The position numbers were made by a program, and so were the translations under genes. A DNA stretch of 64,000 nt from Salinibacterium sp. SWN167 (GTDB lineage: Bacteria > Actinomycetota > Actinomycetes > Actinomycetales > Microbacteriaceae). The stretch lies in contig NZ_JADYWU010000001.1 in assembly GCF_015864665.1 (NCBI RefSeq), forward strand, positions 186,001-250,000, given 5' to 3'. Below are positions 1 to 8,073 of this stretch, piece after piece (the first letter of the stretch is position 1; the number at the start of each line of letters is the position of its first letter). The notes under the pieces were generated by a model. That model was not told the origin of the DNA and did no database searches. It worked only from the letters and a program-made list of their open reading frames with translations.

Positions 1-159
1 GCCGATCGTGGAGAGCGATTCTGTTGAGCGGTCACCCTGAGTGGAGATCGGAATGATTTCCGTCTCGACGCCGGTCTTGCTTTCGAGCTGGCGTGCCACC
101 GTGGTGGTCTGCGCCATTGCGAGTGTGCTGCCTCGCGTGCCAATTCGAATTACGGTCAC
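1..159 (-). CDS. hemC: Hydroxymethylbilane synthase, N-terminal part (runs off the window)
   Basis: HemC joins four porphobilinogen molecules into hydroxymethylbilane, in the cytoplasm. Only the first 53 codons are present. They contain the family's N-terminal signature (IRIGTRGSTLAMAQ), followed by the stretch IIPISTQGDR that is typical of the first domain. I chose the GTG at 157-159 because it overlaps the hemH stop codon as GTGA, so translation is probably coupled. It is the last visible gene of the run hemE-cgoX-chdC-cpfC-hemC. Identity is secure; the rest of the gene cannot be judged. Confidence 0.9.
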   Translation of the reverse strand, partial: MTVIRIGTRGSTLAMAQTTTVARQLESKTGVETEIIPISTQGDRSTESLSTIG

Positions 160-1325
160 GGTGCTACCCCCGCGGCTGCCGGCTTGAAGCCGAGCCGCAC
201 GTTTTCACAGCATCCAGGACGACAGACGTCGTACCAGGGGCCGATTGTTGTTAGTGCGGGGCGGTCTGCCACCGGCACTCCGTCGCGGCGCTCCAACACG
301 AGGTCAACAAGACCCGTGACGAACGCCGGATGTACGCCGGGCGTGGGAACGCGAACGGCAACCATGTTGTGGCCTCCCGCCGTTTCCAACGCTTCGGTGT
401 CGAGATCCCACTTCACTTCCATGTGGTCAGAAATGAATCCGACCGGAACAATAACGACCGCTTCGATGCCATCGGCGGCAAGCGCATCGATGGCGTCGTT
501 GATGTCGGGCTCGAGCCACGGCATCGAGGGCGGGCCACTGCGCGACTGGTACACGAGACTGTGCGCCGGCAGCGTGGTGGCGGAAAAGTCTTCCGCCTGC
601 GCCGCCATCACAACTTCGGACACGGCGAGGTGCTGTGCCGCGTAGGCACCGCCCTCTCCGAAACCGCGCGACTCCGGGCCGCTCTTGGCGGCATCCGTCG
701 ACGGAATCGAGTGGGTCGTGAAGAGCACGTGCGTCTTCTCGGGCGCAATGCCCTTGGCGGCGATCTGAGCGAGACCGTCACGAACGCCGTCGATGAACGG
801 CTGCACGAAGCCGGGGTGGTCGAAGAACTGACGCACCTTGTCGATCTGGATCGTGCCTTCGAGACCGGTCTGCTCGAGCGCAATTGCGTAGTCTTCGCGG
901 TACTGGCGGCAGCTCGAGTACGAGCTATAGGCGCTCGTGCCGACGGCGATGAGCTTCTTAAAGCCGCGCTCGTTGGCCTCGGTGAGCGCATCGCTCAAGT
1001 AGGGGTTCCAGTTGCGGTTTCCCCACAGCACGGGCAGGTCAATGCCGCGACGAGCAAGTTCGGCTTCAAGCGCGGCCTTCAACTCGCGATTCTGGTCGTT
1101 GATCGGGCTGATGCCACCGAACGCGCGGTAGTGATGCGCGACCTCTTCGAGGCGCTCTTCGGGGATGCCTCGTCCGCGCGTGACGTTCCGCAGGAACGGG
1201 ATGACATCGTCTTGACCCTCAGGCCCACCAAAACTCGCGAGGAGAATGGCGTCATACGCCACGGCTTCTTCAACGTGTTCGGGGCCGGATGCCGCGGCAT
1301 CCGTAGCACCGAGAACGTGGGTCAT
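156..1325 (-). CDS. hemH: Ferrochelatase (coproporphyrin III type, CpfC)
   Basis: This 389-residue protein inserts ferrous iron into the porphyrin ring. In Actinobacteria the known substrate is coproporphyrin III, and the presence here of a ChdC partner supports that assignment. The N-terminal block AILLASFGGPEG and the length fit the family. The C-terminal cysteines in VCRPGCCENVR resemble the [2Fe-2S] ligands reported for actinobacterial ferrochelatases. The ATG overlaps the stop of chdC (ATGA) and its own stop overlaps hemC, so the three are translationally coupled. The first 25 or so residues are poorly conserved in type, so a later start cannot be fully excluded. Confidence 0.95.
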   Translation of the reverse strand: MTHVLGATDAAASGPEHVEEAVAYDAILLASFGGPEGQDDVIPFLRNVTRGRGIPEERLEEVAHHYRAFGGISPINDQNRELKAALEAELARRGIDLPVLWGNRNWNPYLSDALTEANERGFKKLIAVGTSAYSSYSSCRQYREDYAIALEQTGLEGTIQIDKVRQFFDHPGFVQPFIDGVRDGLAQIAAKGIAPEKTHVLFTTHSIPSTDAAKSGPESRGFGEGGAYAAQHLAVSEVVMAAQAEDFSATTLPAHSLVYQSRSGPPSMPWLEPDINDAIDALAADGIEAVVIVPVGFISDHMEVKWDLDTEALETAGGHNMVAVRVPTPGVHPAFVTGLVDLVLERRDGVPVADRPALTTIGPWYDVCRPGCCENVRLGFKPAAAGVAP

Positions 1326-2002
1326 GCCAGCACCTCAGCGATCTCGTCGAGAGTGATGCGACGGCCCGTGTAGAACGGCACCTCTTCGCGCACATGCAGG
1401 CGGGCATCCGTCTGGCGCAGGTGACGCATGAGGTCGACCAGGTCGACAAGTTCGGGGGCTTCGAGCGCGAGCATCCACTCGTAATCTCCGAGGGCGAAGC
1501 TCGCAACGGTGTTCGCGAGAACCTGGGGCATTTCGGAGCCCTTCATGCCGTGGTCGCGCAACATCTTGCTGCGCTCGGCATCGGGCAGCAGGTACCACTC
1601 GTAGCTACGCACGAAGGGGTAAATGGTGAGCCAGGCTTCGGGCTCCTTGCCGCGCATGAAGGCGGGCATGTGGCTCTTCGAGAACTCCGCGTCGCGGTGC
1701 ACGCCCATGGCGTTCCACGTGGGAAGCAGCGAGGCGAGCGGGTCATGGCGACGCAACTCGCGCAGTGCCCATTGGAGGTCTTCGGGGTTGCTGCCGTGCA
1801 GCCAAATCATGATGTCAGCGTCGGCGCGCATGCCCGAGACATCATAGAAACCGCGGATGGTGACCCCGCGGGCCTCGACAGCGGCAACAGCCGGCTCCAA
1901 GTTACCGGCGAGCGCCGGACGGTGCGGGTCACGACGGAGAACCGCCCACAGCGTGTAACCCAAAATTTCAGTGGACTTGTCGACGTCTGTCATGTCTTCC
2001 AT
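1322..2002 (-). CDS. chdC: Coproheme decarboxylase (HemQ/ChdC)
   Basis: ChdC carries out the last step of the coproporphyrin-dependent pathway: peroxide-driven decarboxylation of the propionates on rings A and B of coproheme to give haem b. The 226-residue chlorite-dismutase-like fold shows Tyr128 in TIYPFVRS (expected radical site) and His151 in MLRDHGMKG (expected proximal ligand). The 23-residue spacing equals that I recall between Tyr135 and His158 of the C. diphtheriae enzyme. FYTGRR near the C terminus is also typical. The start is ATG at 2000-2002 with GGGAGA just before it; ATG at 1991-1993 is an alternative. It is the first gene after the iron box at 2045-2058. Confidence 0.95.
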   Translation of the reverse strand: MEDMTDVDKSTEILGYTLWAVLRRDPHRPALAGNLEPAVAAVEARGVTIRGFYDVSGMRADADIMIWLHGSNPEDLQWALRELRRHDPLASLLPTWNAMGVHRDAEFSKSHMPAFMRGKEPEAWLTIYPFVRSYEWYLLPDAERSKMLRDHGMKGSEMPQVLANTVASFALGDYEWMLALEAPELVDLVDLMRHLRQTDARLHVREEVPFYTGRRITLDEIAEVLA

Positions 2003-2044
2003 TCTCTCCCGCGCCTTCTGGGCACACTGGGAAAATACCGTGAG

Positions 2045-2058
2045 TTAGGTGAACCTAA
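2045..2058 (-). promoter_or_regulatory. DtxR/IdeR-type iron box upstream of chdC
   Basis: TTAGGT-GA-ACCTAA is a perfect inverted repeat lying 42 bp upstream of the chdC start, in the 56-bp gap after cgoX. It matches 13 of 19 positions of the corynebacterial DtxR consensus that I know (TTAGGTTAGSCTAACCTAA). Iron-dependent control of the last haem steps is inferred from the motif and its place. Confidence 0.6.
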
Positions 2059-3402
2059 CTAGCTTACCTCTTGAGTGGCGTCATCGGCCTCGGTGGCTGG
2101 CGCGGTGGCTGCTTCGGCGGCGGGCTTCTCGGCAGGTTCCTCGGCAGATTCCTCGGCCGCGAGCGCCAGCAGTCGATCGACCGTGGCATTGGCGTGCGTG
2201 ACGATGCCAGCCAGCCCGGTTCCGCCGACGGTTTCGCCGACAACTACTACGCCATCCGTGCGCTCAGCGGCGGCAAGCGCGGCCGGGCGAACCCATTCGC
2301 GACGAGCACAATCAATGACCGACTCCGGTGGCAACGAGACCCCGAGCAGCACTTCAGCATCGTGACGAGCAACGTCAGCGAAGTCTCCGGCGGGCACCTC
2401 GTTGTACGAGAGGCGCACGACGTGGTGGCCGTTCGCTTGCTCTTTCAACCACTGCCACTTGGCGGTCGCATGGGTGAGGGCGCGAGCGGAGACTGCGGTG
2501 CAGCCGGGGGCGACGAGCACTCCCGAACCGCGGGGTTCGGCATCCAACGCGGGCGCATCAAGCACAAGAGTCGCGAGCGTGACGGTGCGGCCACGAACGG
2601 GGGCGAGGATGCCGGGAGCCGCCACAATGACGGTGCCGTCGAGTTTTGCAAGCTCGTCGGCACTCTCAATGCGCCGGTCGAGCTCGACAACAACCCCGTA
2701 GGTCTTCAGGTCGGCGGCCAACTCAGTCACAAGTCGATTGATTCCGCCCCGGATACCCTGAACCGCTGTTCCGGCCGGCATTGCGCCGCGCATCGAACGC
2801 ACCGCTGCCGCCAACGACCCGTGGAGGGCGAGGCGTTCCTTGAGCGTTGCAACACGGTCGAGCGGAAGATCGTCGGGGTGCAGCGAGTACACGCCGTGCA
2901 CGACGGGGGCGACCAGTTTCTCTACAACGGCCTTGCCCATGCGGCGACGAACGAGAGCACCGAGCGACACATCGGTGCGCTTTCCAAACCACGGAATTAG
3001 CGAATCGAGTTGGGCGCGCAGAGCGCCGCCCATACCCAGAACCGCAATCGTCTGAGCGTCGAGCGGTGTCGCCGGAATGCCCAAAATGCCGGTGCTGGGC
3101 AACGGGAGGGCCGCGCCATCCACGGGCTGCAGCCAGGCACCTTCGTCGCTCGGCGAAACGATGTCGTCGCCAAGGCCCAACTCGCGAGCGAGGTCGGCAA
3201 CAGTATTGCCGCGGGTGGCGAAGCTTTCGGCTCCGGCATCCAAATTGATGCCGCCGACAAGGTGGGATGCCACTGTGCCGCCCAGATGATCGCTTGCCTC
3301 AATGAGGCGCACGGTTCGGCCAGCCATCGCGAGGCGGCGCGCAGTGACAAGCCCTGCGATGCCGCCGCCGACGACGGTGAATTCTGTCGCGATCACGCTC
3401 AC
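2059..3402 (-). CDS. hemY: Coproporphyrinogen III oxidase (HemY-type, CgoX)
   Basis: This FAD enzyme removes six electrons from coproporphyrinogen III to give coproporphyrin III (called protoporphyrinogen oxidase in older annotation). The N terminus carries the dinucleotide fold VVGGGIAGLVTARRLAMAG, followed by an acidic strand end (RLIEAS). The protein has 447 residues. The last 30 or so form a repetitive Ala/Glu/Pro tail (for example AEESAEEPAEKPAAEAATAP), which is not part of the catalytic fold. The start is GTG at 3400-3402, whose G is shared with the TAG stop of hemE. The 42 bp beyond the stop hold the iron box, so chdC may also have its own promoter. Confidence 0.93.
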   Translation of the reverse strand: MSVIATEFTVVGGGIAGLVTARRLAMAGRTVRLIEASDHLGGTVASHLVGGINLDAGAESFATRGNTVADLARELGLGDDIVSPSDEGAWLQPVDGAALPLPSTGILGIPATPLDAQTIAVLGMGGALRAQLDSLIPWFGKRTDVSLGALVRRRMGKAVVEKLVAPVVHGVYSLHPDDLPLDRVATLKERLALHGSLAAAVRSMRGAMPAGTAVQGIRGGINRLVTELAADLKTYGVVVELDRRIESADELAKLDGTVIVAAPGILAPVRGRTVTLATLVLDAPALDAEPRGSGVLVAPGCTAVSARALTHATAKWQWLKEQANGHHVVRLSYNEVPAGDFADVARHDAEVLLGVSLPPESVIDCARREWVRPAALAAAERTDGVVVVGETVGGTGLAGIVTHANATVDRLLALAAEESAEEPAEKPAAEAATAPATEADDATQEVS

Positions 3403-4460
3403 TAACCTTCCTCGTGAACGAGCTCCACAATTTTGGTGAGCACATCCGGGTCAGTGTCGGGGCCGACGCCGTGGCCAAGGTTGACCACGTGAGCGGGAGC
3501 AACGCGGCCGCGGTTCATGACGTCACGCACGTGCGCTTCGAGCACATGCCACGGAGCACCGAGCAGGGCGGGGTCGATGTTGCCCTGCAGCGGCACTCCG
3601 CCACCGAGGCGACGGTCAGCCTCATCGAGCGGGATGCGCCAGTCAACACCCATCACGTCGGCGCCAATGCCGTGCATGGCCTGCAAAACTTCGCCGCTGC
3701 CGACACCAAAGTGAACCTTCGGAACGTCGTAGCCACGCAAGTGCGAGAGAACACGCTTGGAGTGCGGGGCCACCCGGCGCACGTACTGCTGCTCCGAGAG
3801 CGAACCGACCCAGGAGTCGAAGAGTTGCACGGCAGAGGCGCCTGCCTCGACCTGAGCGATCAAGAACTCGCCCGCAACGTCGGCGCACCAGTTGAGCAGG
3901 TTCGCCCACGTCTGTGGGTCCGAGTACATGAGTGTGCGCGCACGCTGCTGGTCTTTGCTCGGGCCACCCTCGACCATGTACGACGCGAGAGTGAATGGTG
4001 CTCCAGCGAAACCAATGAGCGGCGTCGTGCCCAACTGAGCAACGGTTTGCGCGACAGCCTCGCGGATGGGCGCAAACGCCGCAGGGTCGATGGGGTGCAG
4101 CTTGGCGACATCCGCCGCCGTACGGATGGGGTTGGCAAAGACAGGGCCACGGCCGGGAACGATCTCGACCTCAACACCGGCAAGTTTGGCCGGGATAACA
4201 ATGTCGCTGAAGAAGATGGCGGCGTCGACATTGTGGCGACGCACCGGCTGCATCGTGATCTCGCTCGCGAGGTCGGGCGTCAGGCACGCCTCGAGCATTT
4301 CGTTGCCCTCACGCAGCTTGCGGTACTCGGGAAGAGAGCGGCCGGCTTGGCGCATAAACCAGACGGGAGTGGTTTCGGGGCGATCGCCGCGATAGGCCCG
4401 GATGATAGGCGAGTTAGCTGTGCGGCCGTCGAGAAGTGGGTGGTCAGAATTCAAAGTCAC
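3402..4460 (-). CDS. hemE: Uroporphyrinogen decarboxylase
   Basis: HemE decarboxylates the four acetate side chains of uroporphyrinogen III to give coproporphyrinogen III. Both family signatures are present: PVWFMRQAGRSLPEYR near residue 35 and GFAGAPFTLASYMVEGG near residue 150. The length of 352 residues is normal. The start is GTG at 4458-4460. It has no Shine-Dalgarno sequence, and a TAATGT hexamer ends 6 bp upstream (4472 to 4467), so the mRNA is probably leaderless. It is divergent from hemA, with only 16 bp between the two start codons, and heads the run hemE-cgoX-chdC-cpfC-hemC. Confidence 0.96.
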   Translation of the reverse strand: MTLNSDHPLLDGRTANSPIIRAYRGDRPETTPVWFMRQAGRSLPEYRKLREGNEMLEACLTPDLASEITMQPVRRHNVDAAIFFSDIVIPAKLAGVEVEIVPGRGPVFANPIRTAADVAKLHPIDPAAFAPIREAVAQTVAQLGTTPLIGFAGAPFTLASYMVEGGPSKDQQRARTLMYSDPQTWANLLNWCADVAGEFLIAQVEAGASAVQLFDSWVGSLSEQQYVRRVAPHSKRVLSHLRGYDVPKVHFGVGSGEVLQAMHGIGADVMGVDWRIPLDEADRRLGGGVPLQGNIDPALLGAPWHVLEAHVRDVMNRGRVAPAHVVNLGHGVGPDTDPDVLTKIVELVHEEG

Positions 4461-4464
4461 GGGT

Positions 4465-4472
4465 TAACATTA
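4465..4472. promoter_or_regulatory. Overlapping divergent -10 hexamers for hemE and hemA
   Basis: On the plus strand TAACAT (4465-4470) is followed by six bases and the hemA GTG at 4477. On the minus strand TAATGT (4472 to 4467) is followed by six bases and the hemE GTG at 4460. The hexamers share four base pairs, so RNA polymerase could probably fire only one way at a time. Clear -35 elements are not visible in either flanking coding region. Confidence 0.5.
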
Positions 4473-4476
4473 GGTC

Positions 4477-5712
4477 GTGCTCCTGTGTCTTAGCTCGAAT
4501 CATCGCAACGCGAGCTTAGACGTACTCGAAAGTCTGTCTGAGGTCGCCCCGGCGGCCACCGTCGACCTTGTTACGCACAATGATTTCGTGGCCGGAGCCG
4601 TTCTGGTTGCCACCTGCAATCGCTTCGAGGCCTACCTCGATGTCGAGGAACCTCTCACCGCCGCCACAGCCATCACGGTCTGCTCGCTGCTCGAATCACT
4701 GAGCGAACGCACCGGCCTCAGCGTCGACACTCTCCATGCCTCCATCGCCGTTCATGAGGGGGCGGATGCCGCAGCTCACCTCTTCGCGGTGACCTCGGGT
4801 CTTGAGTCCGTCGTGATCGGTGAAGCCGAAATCTCGGGCCAAGTCAGCCGTGCGCTCGACCAAGCGCGCAAAAACGGCACCACTACCCGCGACCTCGAGC
4901 GCCTCTTTCAGCGCGCCACTCACACGAGCCGCGGCATCAAGAACAACACGGCCATCGGCGGAGCGGGCAAGTCCCTCGTGCGCCTCGCTCTCGAACTCGC
5001 CTCGAGCCGCGTCGCCGACTGGTCGACCGCACGTGTTCTCGTCGTCGGCACCGGCCGCTACGCCGTCACGACCGTCAACGCTCTGCGCGACAAGGGCGCA
5101 CTCGACCTGCGCGTCTTCTCGCCCTCGGGCCGCGACGCCGCCTTCGCCCTCAAGCACAGCCTCACCCCCAGCGAGGACTTCGACGTTGACGTCATTGTCA
5201 CGTGTACCGCCAGCGCCGTGCTCGGCACCGAACGCTTCTCAGCCGCCAGCAAGTGCCTCGTGCTCGACCTCGGGCTCCCCCGCAACGTTGACCCCGCCGT
5301 TGGCCAACTCAACGGTGTTGACCTGCTCGACCTCGAAACCATCAGCCTGCACGCCCCGCTCGAAGAACTGAACGCGCACGCGGATGCTCGCGACCTGGTT
5401 CGCACGGCCGCCCACGAATTCGCTGCCGAAAGCCAGGCGGAGCCCGCCATCGTTGCTCTTCGCACGCACCACTTCGCCCTCCTTGAGGCGGAAATAGCTC
5501 GCGCCACTGCCCGCGGAGCCGGCGACGAAACGATTTCTGCCCTGCGCCACCTCGGCGGCGTGCTGTTGCACGGCCCTTCGGTGCGCGCCCGCGAGTTCGC
5601 GGCTGATGGCCGCGTCGCAGAGTTTGATGCTGCCCTCTCGGCGCTCTACAACATCCCGGTCGAGCGCACGGCACGGGCAAGCGACGCTCAGGCGCGACCG
5701 CACACGGCTTAG
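4477..5712 (+). CDS. hemA: Glutamyl-tRNA reductase
   Basis: HemA reduces glutamyl-tRNA to glutamate-1-semialdehyde with NADPH, the committed step of C5 tetrapyrrole synthesis. The protein has 411 residues. It starts with LLCLSSNHRNASLDVLE, has the active-site cysteine at residue 47 (ATCNRFE), and has a Rossmann site VLVVGTGRYA near residue 190, followed by the helical dimerisation domain. The GTG start gives exactly the conserved N terminus. There is no Shine-Dalgarno sequence and a TAACAT hexamer lies 6 bp upstream, so a leaderless transcript is likely. It faces away from hemE. A GNAT gene follows after 53 bp and is probably separate. Confidence 0.96.
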   Translation: MLLCLSSNHRNASLDVLESLSEVAPAATVDLVTHNDFVAGAVLVATCNRFEAYLDVEEPLTAATAITVCSLLESLSERTGLSVDTLHASIAVHEGADAAAHLFAVTSGLESVVIGEAEISGQVSRALDQARKNGTTTRDLERLFQRATHTSRGIKNNTAIGGAGKSLVRLALELASSRVADWSTARVLVVGTGRYAVTTVNALRDKGALDLRVFSPSGRDAAFALKHSLTPSEDFDVDVIVTCTASAVLGTERFSAASKCLVLDLGLPRNVDPAVGQLNGVDLLDLETISLHAPLEELNAHADARDLVRTAAHEFAAESQAEPAIVALRTHHFALLEAEIARATARGAGDETISALRHLGGVLLHGPSVRAREFAADGRVAEFDAALSALYNIPVERTARASDAQARPHTA

Positions 5713-5765
5713 CGTCGGGCCGCGATGCTGGCCTTCGGCACCACCCACAATGATGAGGGGCTCGC

Positions 5766-6398
5766 ATGAAACCGTATGAGTCAACAGGTCCCCTGTACAC
5801 CGAGCGCCTCGTGCTGCGCCGCCTCACGCATAGCGAGCACGATATCGATGACCTGCACGCGCAGCAATCAGACCCCGAGCTGACTACCTACATGCTCTAC
5901 GAGCCCCGCGACCGCGCCACGATAATCGAGAAGATCACCGAGTGGACAGTGAGCGAAGTGCTCGCGGAGACTGACGATTACGTGCAGCTGGCCATTGAGC
6001 TGCCGGATGCTGTTCCTCCTCTTGCGGTGGGTGCGGAGCCCACAGCTCACCACCGCGAGCGCCGCTCCGTGATGATCGGAACCCTGTATTTCAAGATTGA
6101 GAGTGCTGAGGATTCGAATGCCGAGATCGGGTGGGCTCTGCATCCCGACTTCCAGGGCAAGGGCTATGCCCGGGAGGCAGCATCCGCTCTGCTCGATCTC
6201 GCTTTCGACACCCTGAAGCTGCACCGAGTTTTCGCCAATTTGGATCCCCGAAACGACGATTCCGTTCGCTTGTGTCTCGCGCTTGGCATGCGGCATGAAG
6301 CCCATCACGTGGAAGATATGTGGTTTAAGGGCGCGTGGGCCGACACCGGTATTTACGCGATTCTCGACCGCGAATGGGCAGTCCACCCGCACGCCTAG
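5766..6398 (+). CDS. GNAT-family N-acetyltransferase (RimJ/RimL-like)
   Basis: The 210-residue protein opens with TERLVLRRLT, as RimJ/RimL-type acetyltransferases do. It has the acetyl-CoA region IGWALHPDFQGKGYAREAA near residue 120-140 and the C-terminal block HRVFANLDPRNDDSVRLCLALGM. Such enzymes transfer acetyl groups from acetyl-CoA to protein N termini, antibiotics or small amines; the substrate cannot be told from sequence. The ATG at 5766 is preceded by GATGAGGGG with good spacing, so translation uses a normal ribosome-binding site. It lies 53 bp after hemA, and a 259-bp non-coding stretch follows. Confidence 0.85.
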   Translation: MKPYESTGPLYTERLVLRRLTHSEHDIDDLHAQQSDPELTTYMLYEPRDRATIIEKITEWTVSEVLAETDDYVQLAIELPDAVPPLAVGAEPTAHHRERRSVMIGTLYFKIESAEDSNAEIGWALHPDFQGKGYAREAASALLDLAFDTLKLHRVFANLDPRNDDSVRLCLALGMRHEAHHVEDMWFKGAWADTGIYAILDREWAVHPHA

Positions 6399-6657
6399 GG
6401 GTCTCGCACCACCGCTTTAGTCTGCGAATTCCCCTGTTTTCCGGGAAAAACATCCACCCAGACTAGGGGACAGACAGAACGTTCTGGTGCAGTTTTCTGC
6501 GGGTTCCGTTCTCGCGACCCCCGAGTGGGGACTCGTGAAGATTTTGGGCAGCACCGATTCTATTAACGCCACAAACGATGACCAATCGTTTCGCAGATTT
6601 TTCACGCCCATCTGATGGGGCGTTCGCTCCGAACCACTAACCAACCGAAAGAGATCT
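6399..6657 (+). promoter_or_regulatory. Intergenic region with four perfect palindromes before the GTPase operon
   Basis: This stretch has no gene. It contains TTTTCCGGGAAAA at 6437-6449, CAGAACGTTCTG at 6475-6486, AAACGAT-5 nt-ATCGTTT at 6573-6591, and CCCATCTGATGGG at 6607-6619. The first may belong to the end of the acetyltransferase transcript. The last two lie between a possible -10 (TCTATT/TATTAA around 6558-6565) and the start codon, where an operator or leader hairpin would sit. A purine-rich AAAGAG precedes the ATG at 6658. Confidence 0.45.
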
Positions 6658-7233
6658 ATGTCTGAGCACGTCGTTTTGTTTGCTGGCCCCATGGGCTCCG
6701 GCAAGACGACCGCTATTCGCAGTCTGAGCGAAATCGCTGTGGTGTCGACCGAGGCTACCAACACCGATCGCGAGACAGCGGATAAAGAGACCACTACGGT
6801 GGCGCTTGACTACGGCGAGATCACCATCGACGATGTCACGAAGGTTCGCCTCTACGGAGTACCGGGGCAAAAGCGCTTCGATTTCATGTGGTCGATTTTG
6901 GCCGGCCGCGCACGTGGTCTACTTCTTCTCATCAATAACGATGCGCCTGACTCTGTCGCGCTGCTTCTCGAATACCTCAACGACTTTCGTGAACTCCACG
7001 CCCGCGGCGCGGTTGTCATCGGTGTCACCAAGTCTGATGTTTCCGAAACACCCAGCGTTGCCGACTACTCGGCCGCGCTCACCGCTGCGTCTCCCGACCA
7101 ATTGATTCCCGTATTCACCGTCGACCCTCGCAATGCCGAAGAGATGCGCACCCTGCTGCTCACCCTCGTCGCCAGCGTCGAAATGCGTGAACTCCTTGCA
7201 CCTGCCCCGACACCGATCTCCGAGAACATCTAA
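6658..7233 (+). CDS. Small GTPase of the MglA/CvnD type
   Basis: The 191-residue protein has a P-loop at residues 10-18 (GPMGSGKTT), a switch-I threonine cluster near 45-47, a G3-like GVPGQKRF at 67-74 and a base-recognition motif TKSD at 124-127. This matches the GTPases of the Streptomyces conservons (CvnD) and the MglA branch, which act as molecular switches together with roadblock proteins. Glutamine 71 after the G3 glycine is in the place of the usual catalytic glutamine. Its stop codon overlaps the next gene by one base (TAATG). Two roadblock genes and a DUF2510 gene follow. No sensor kinase gene is adjacent, unlike the Streptomyces clusters. Confidence 0.85.
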   Translation: MSEHVVLFAGPMGSGKTTAIRSLSEIAVVSTEATNTDRETADKETTTVALDYGEITIDDVTKVRLYGVPGQKRFDFMWSILAGRARGLLLLINNDAPDSVALLLEYLNDFRELHARGAVVIGVTKSDVSETPSVADYSAALTAASPDQLIPVFTVDPRNAEEMRTLLLTLVASVEMRELLAPAPTPISENI

Positions 7234-7652
7234 TGAACCTCACCCCTGCACCCGTCGCCGCTATTGCGTCGCACCTGAACCCCGTCCACATCGAAGCCGG
7301 CAACCGCACTCTCGCCGAAATGCAAGATCTCGCGAGCTCACTCACCTTTGCCTCGCTGCTCACCGATGACGGCTTCGAGATCGTTCACCTCAATGGAACC
7401 CACGCGGATGGCGGACGCTTCGCCAGCATGTCCAGCTCAGTGCAAGCACTCAGCGATGCTGTCGCCCACGAACTGAAAATCGGCACCAACGAGTACGTGA
7501 TCATCGCATCCGAACTCGGCCACGTCATCCAGCTGCGCGTTCAAGGGCACCCCATCGTGCTCGCCGCGCTGTTCGATACTCATGAAACTTTGGGCAAAGG
7601 CCTCTCGATCGCACGCATCGCCGCGCGACGCATGGCCGAGCTCATTGCTTAA
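7233..7652 (+). CDS. Roadblock/LC7-domain protein 1
   Basis: The 139-residue protein is a single roadblock/LC7 fold: an N-terminal helix, the strand pair ASLLTDDGFEIVHLNG, a central helix (SVQALSDAVAHELKIG), then strands YVIIASELGHVIQLRVQG and IVLAALFDT and a closing helix. Roadblock proteins dimerise and bind small GTPases as activators or scaffolds (MglB, CvnB). The start overlaps the GTPase stop by one base, so the two proteins are probably made together and interact. No membrane segment or enzyme motif is present. The family is clear from the fold pattern; the exact role is inference. Confidence 0.75.
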   Translation: MNLTPAPVAAIASHLNPVHIEAGNRTLAEMQDLASSLTFASLLTDDGFEIVHLNGTHADGGRFASMSSSVQALSDAVAHELKIGTNEYVIIASELGHVIQLRVQGHPIVLAALFDTHETLGKGLSIARIAARRMAELIA

Positions 7653-7703
7653 CCAGCATCACATCGAAGTATCACCAACCCGACACCTCAAACGGAGAAC
7701 ATA

Positions 7704-8063
7704 ATGTCAAACATCACTGAAACCCTCGCAACCCTTCTCGAGACCGATGGCGCCATGGCCGCCGCTGTTGTCGACAGTGGCTCGGGCATGCTGCTCGGAA
7801 GCGCTGGAAGCGGCATCGACCTCGACGCAGCAGCAGCCGGTAACACCGAGGTAGTGCGCGCGAAGCTCAAGACCATGAAGGCTCTCGGCCTCAAGGACTC
7901 CATCGATGACATCCTCATCACGCTCTCAAGCCAGTACCACATCATTCGCCCGCTGACCTCGAACCCCGAGGTCTTCATCTACTTCGTGCTCGACAAGGCG
8001 AAGTCGAACCTCGCCCTTGCACGTATCAACGTCAAGACTGCCGACTCCAGCCTCGGCCTCTAA
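7704..8063 (+). CDS. Roadblock/LC7-domain protein 2
   Basis: A second roadblock protein of 119 residues, diverged from the first. It shows GAMAAAVVDSGSGMLLGSAG, a long helix (TEVVRAKLKTMKALGL) and the strands DDILITLSSQYHIIRPL and FIYFVLDK. The ATG follows GGAG at a good distance (gene gap 51 bp). Having two unlike roadblock proteins next to one GTPase suggests a heterodimer, or one activator and one adaptor. A 10-bp hairpin follows at 8074-8104, which may lower expression of the next gene relative to the switch components. Confidence 0.75.
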   Translation: MSNITETLATLLETDGAMAAAVVDSGSGMLLGSAGSGIDLDAAAAGNTEVVRAKLKTMKALGLKDSIDDILITLSSQYHIIRPLTSNPEVFIYFVLDKAKSNLALARINVKTADSSLGL

Positions 8064-8073
8064 AAATCCTCTC

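Noticed and set aside
3480-3500. ACCACGTGAGC as a second parS site
   Set aside because: Only the CACGTGA core matches; the flanking arms do not, and it lies inside hemE.
6475-6486. CAGAACGTTCTG as a LexA (SOS) box
   Set aside because: The actinobacterial SOS box has GAAC and GTTC separated by four bases; here they touch.
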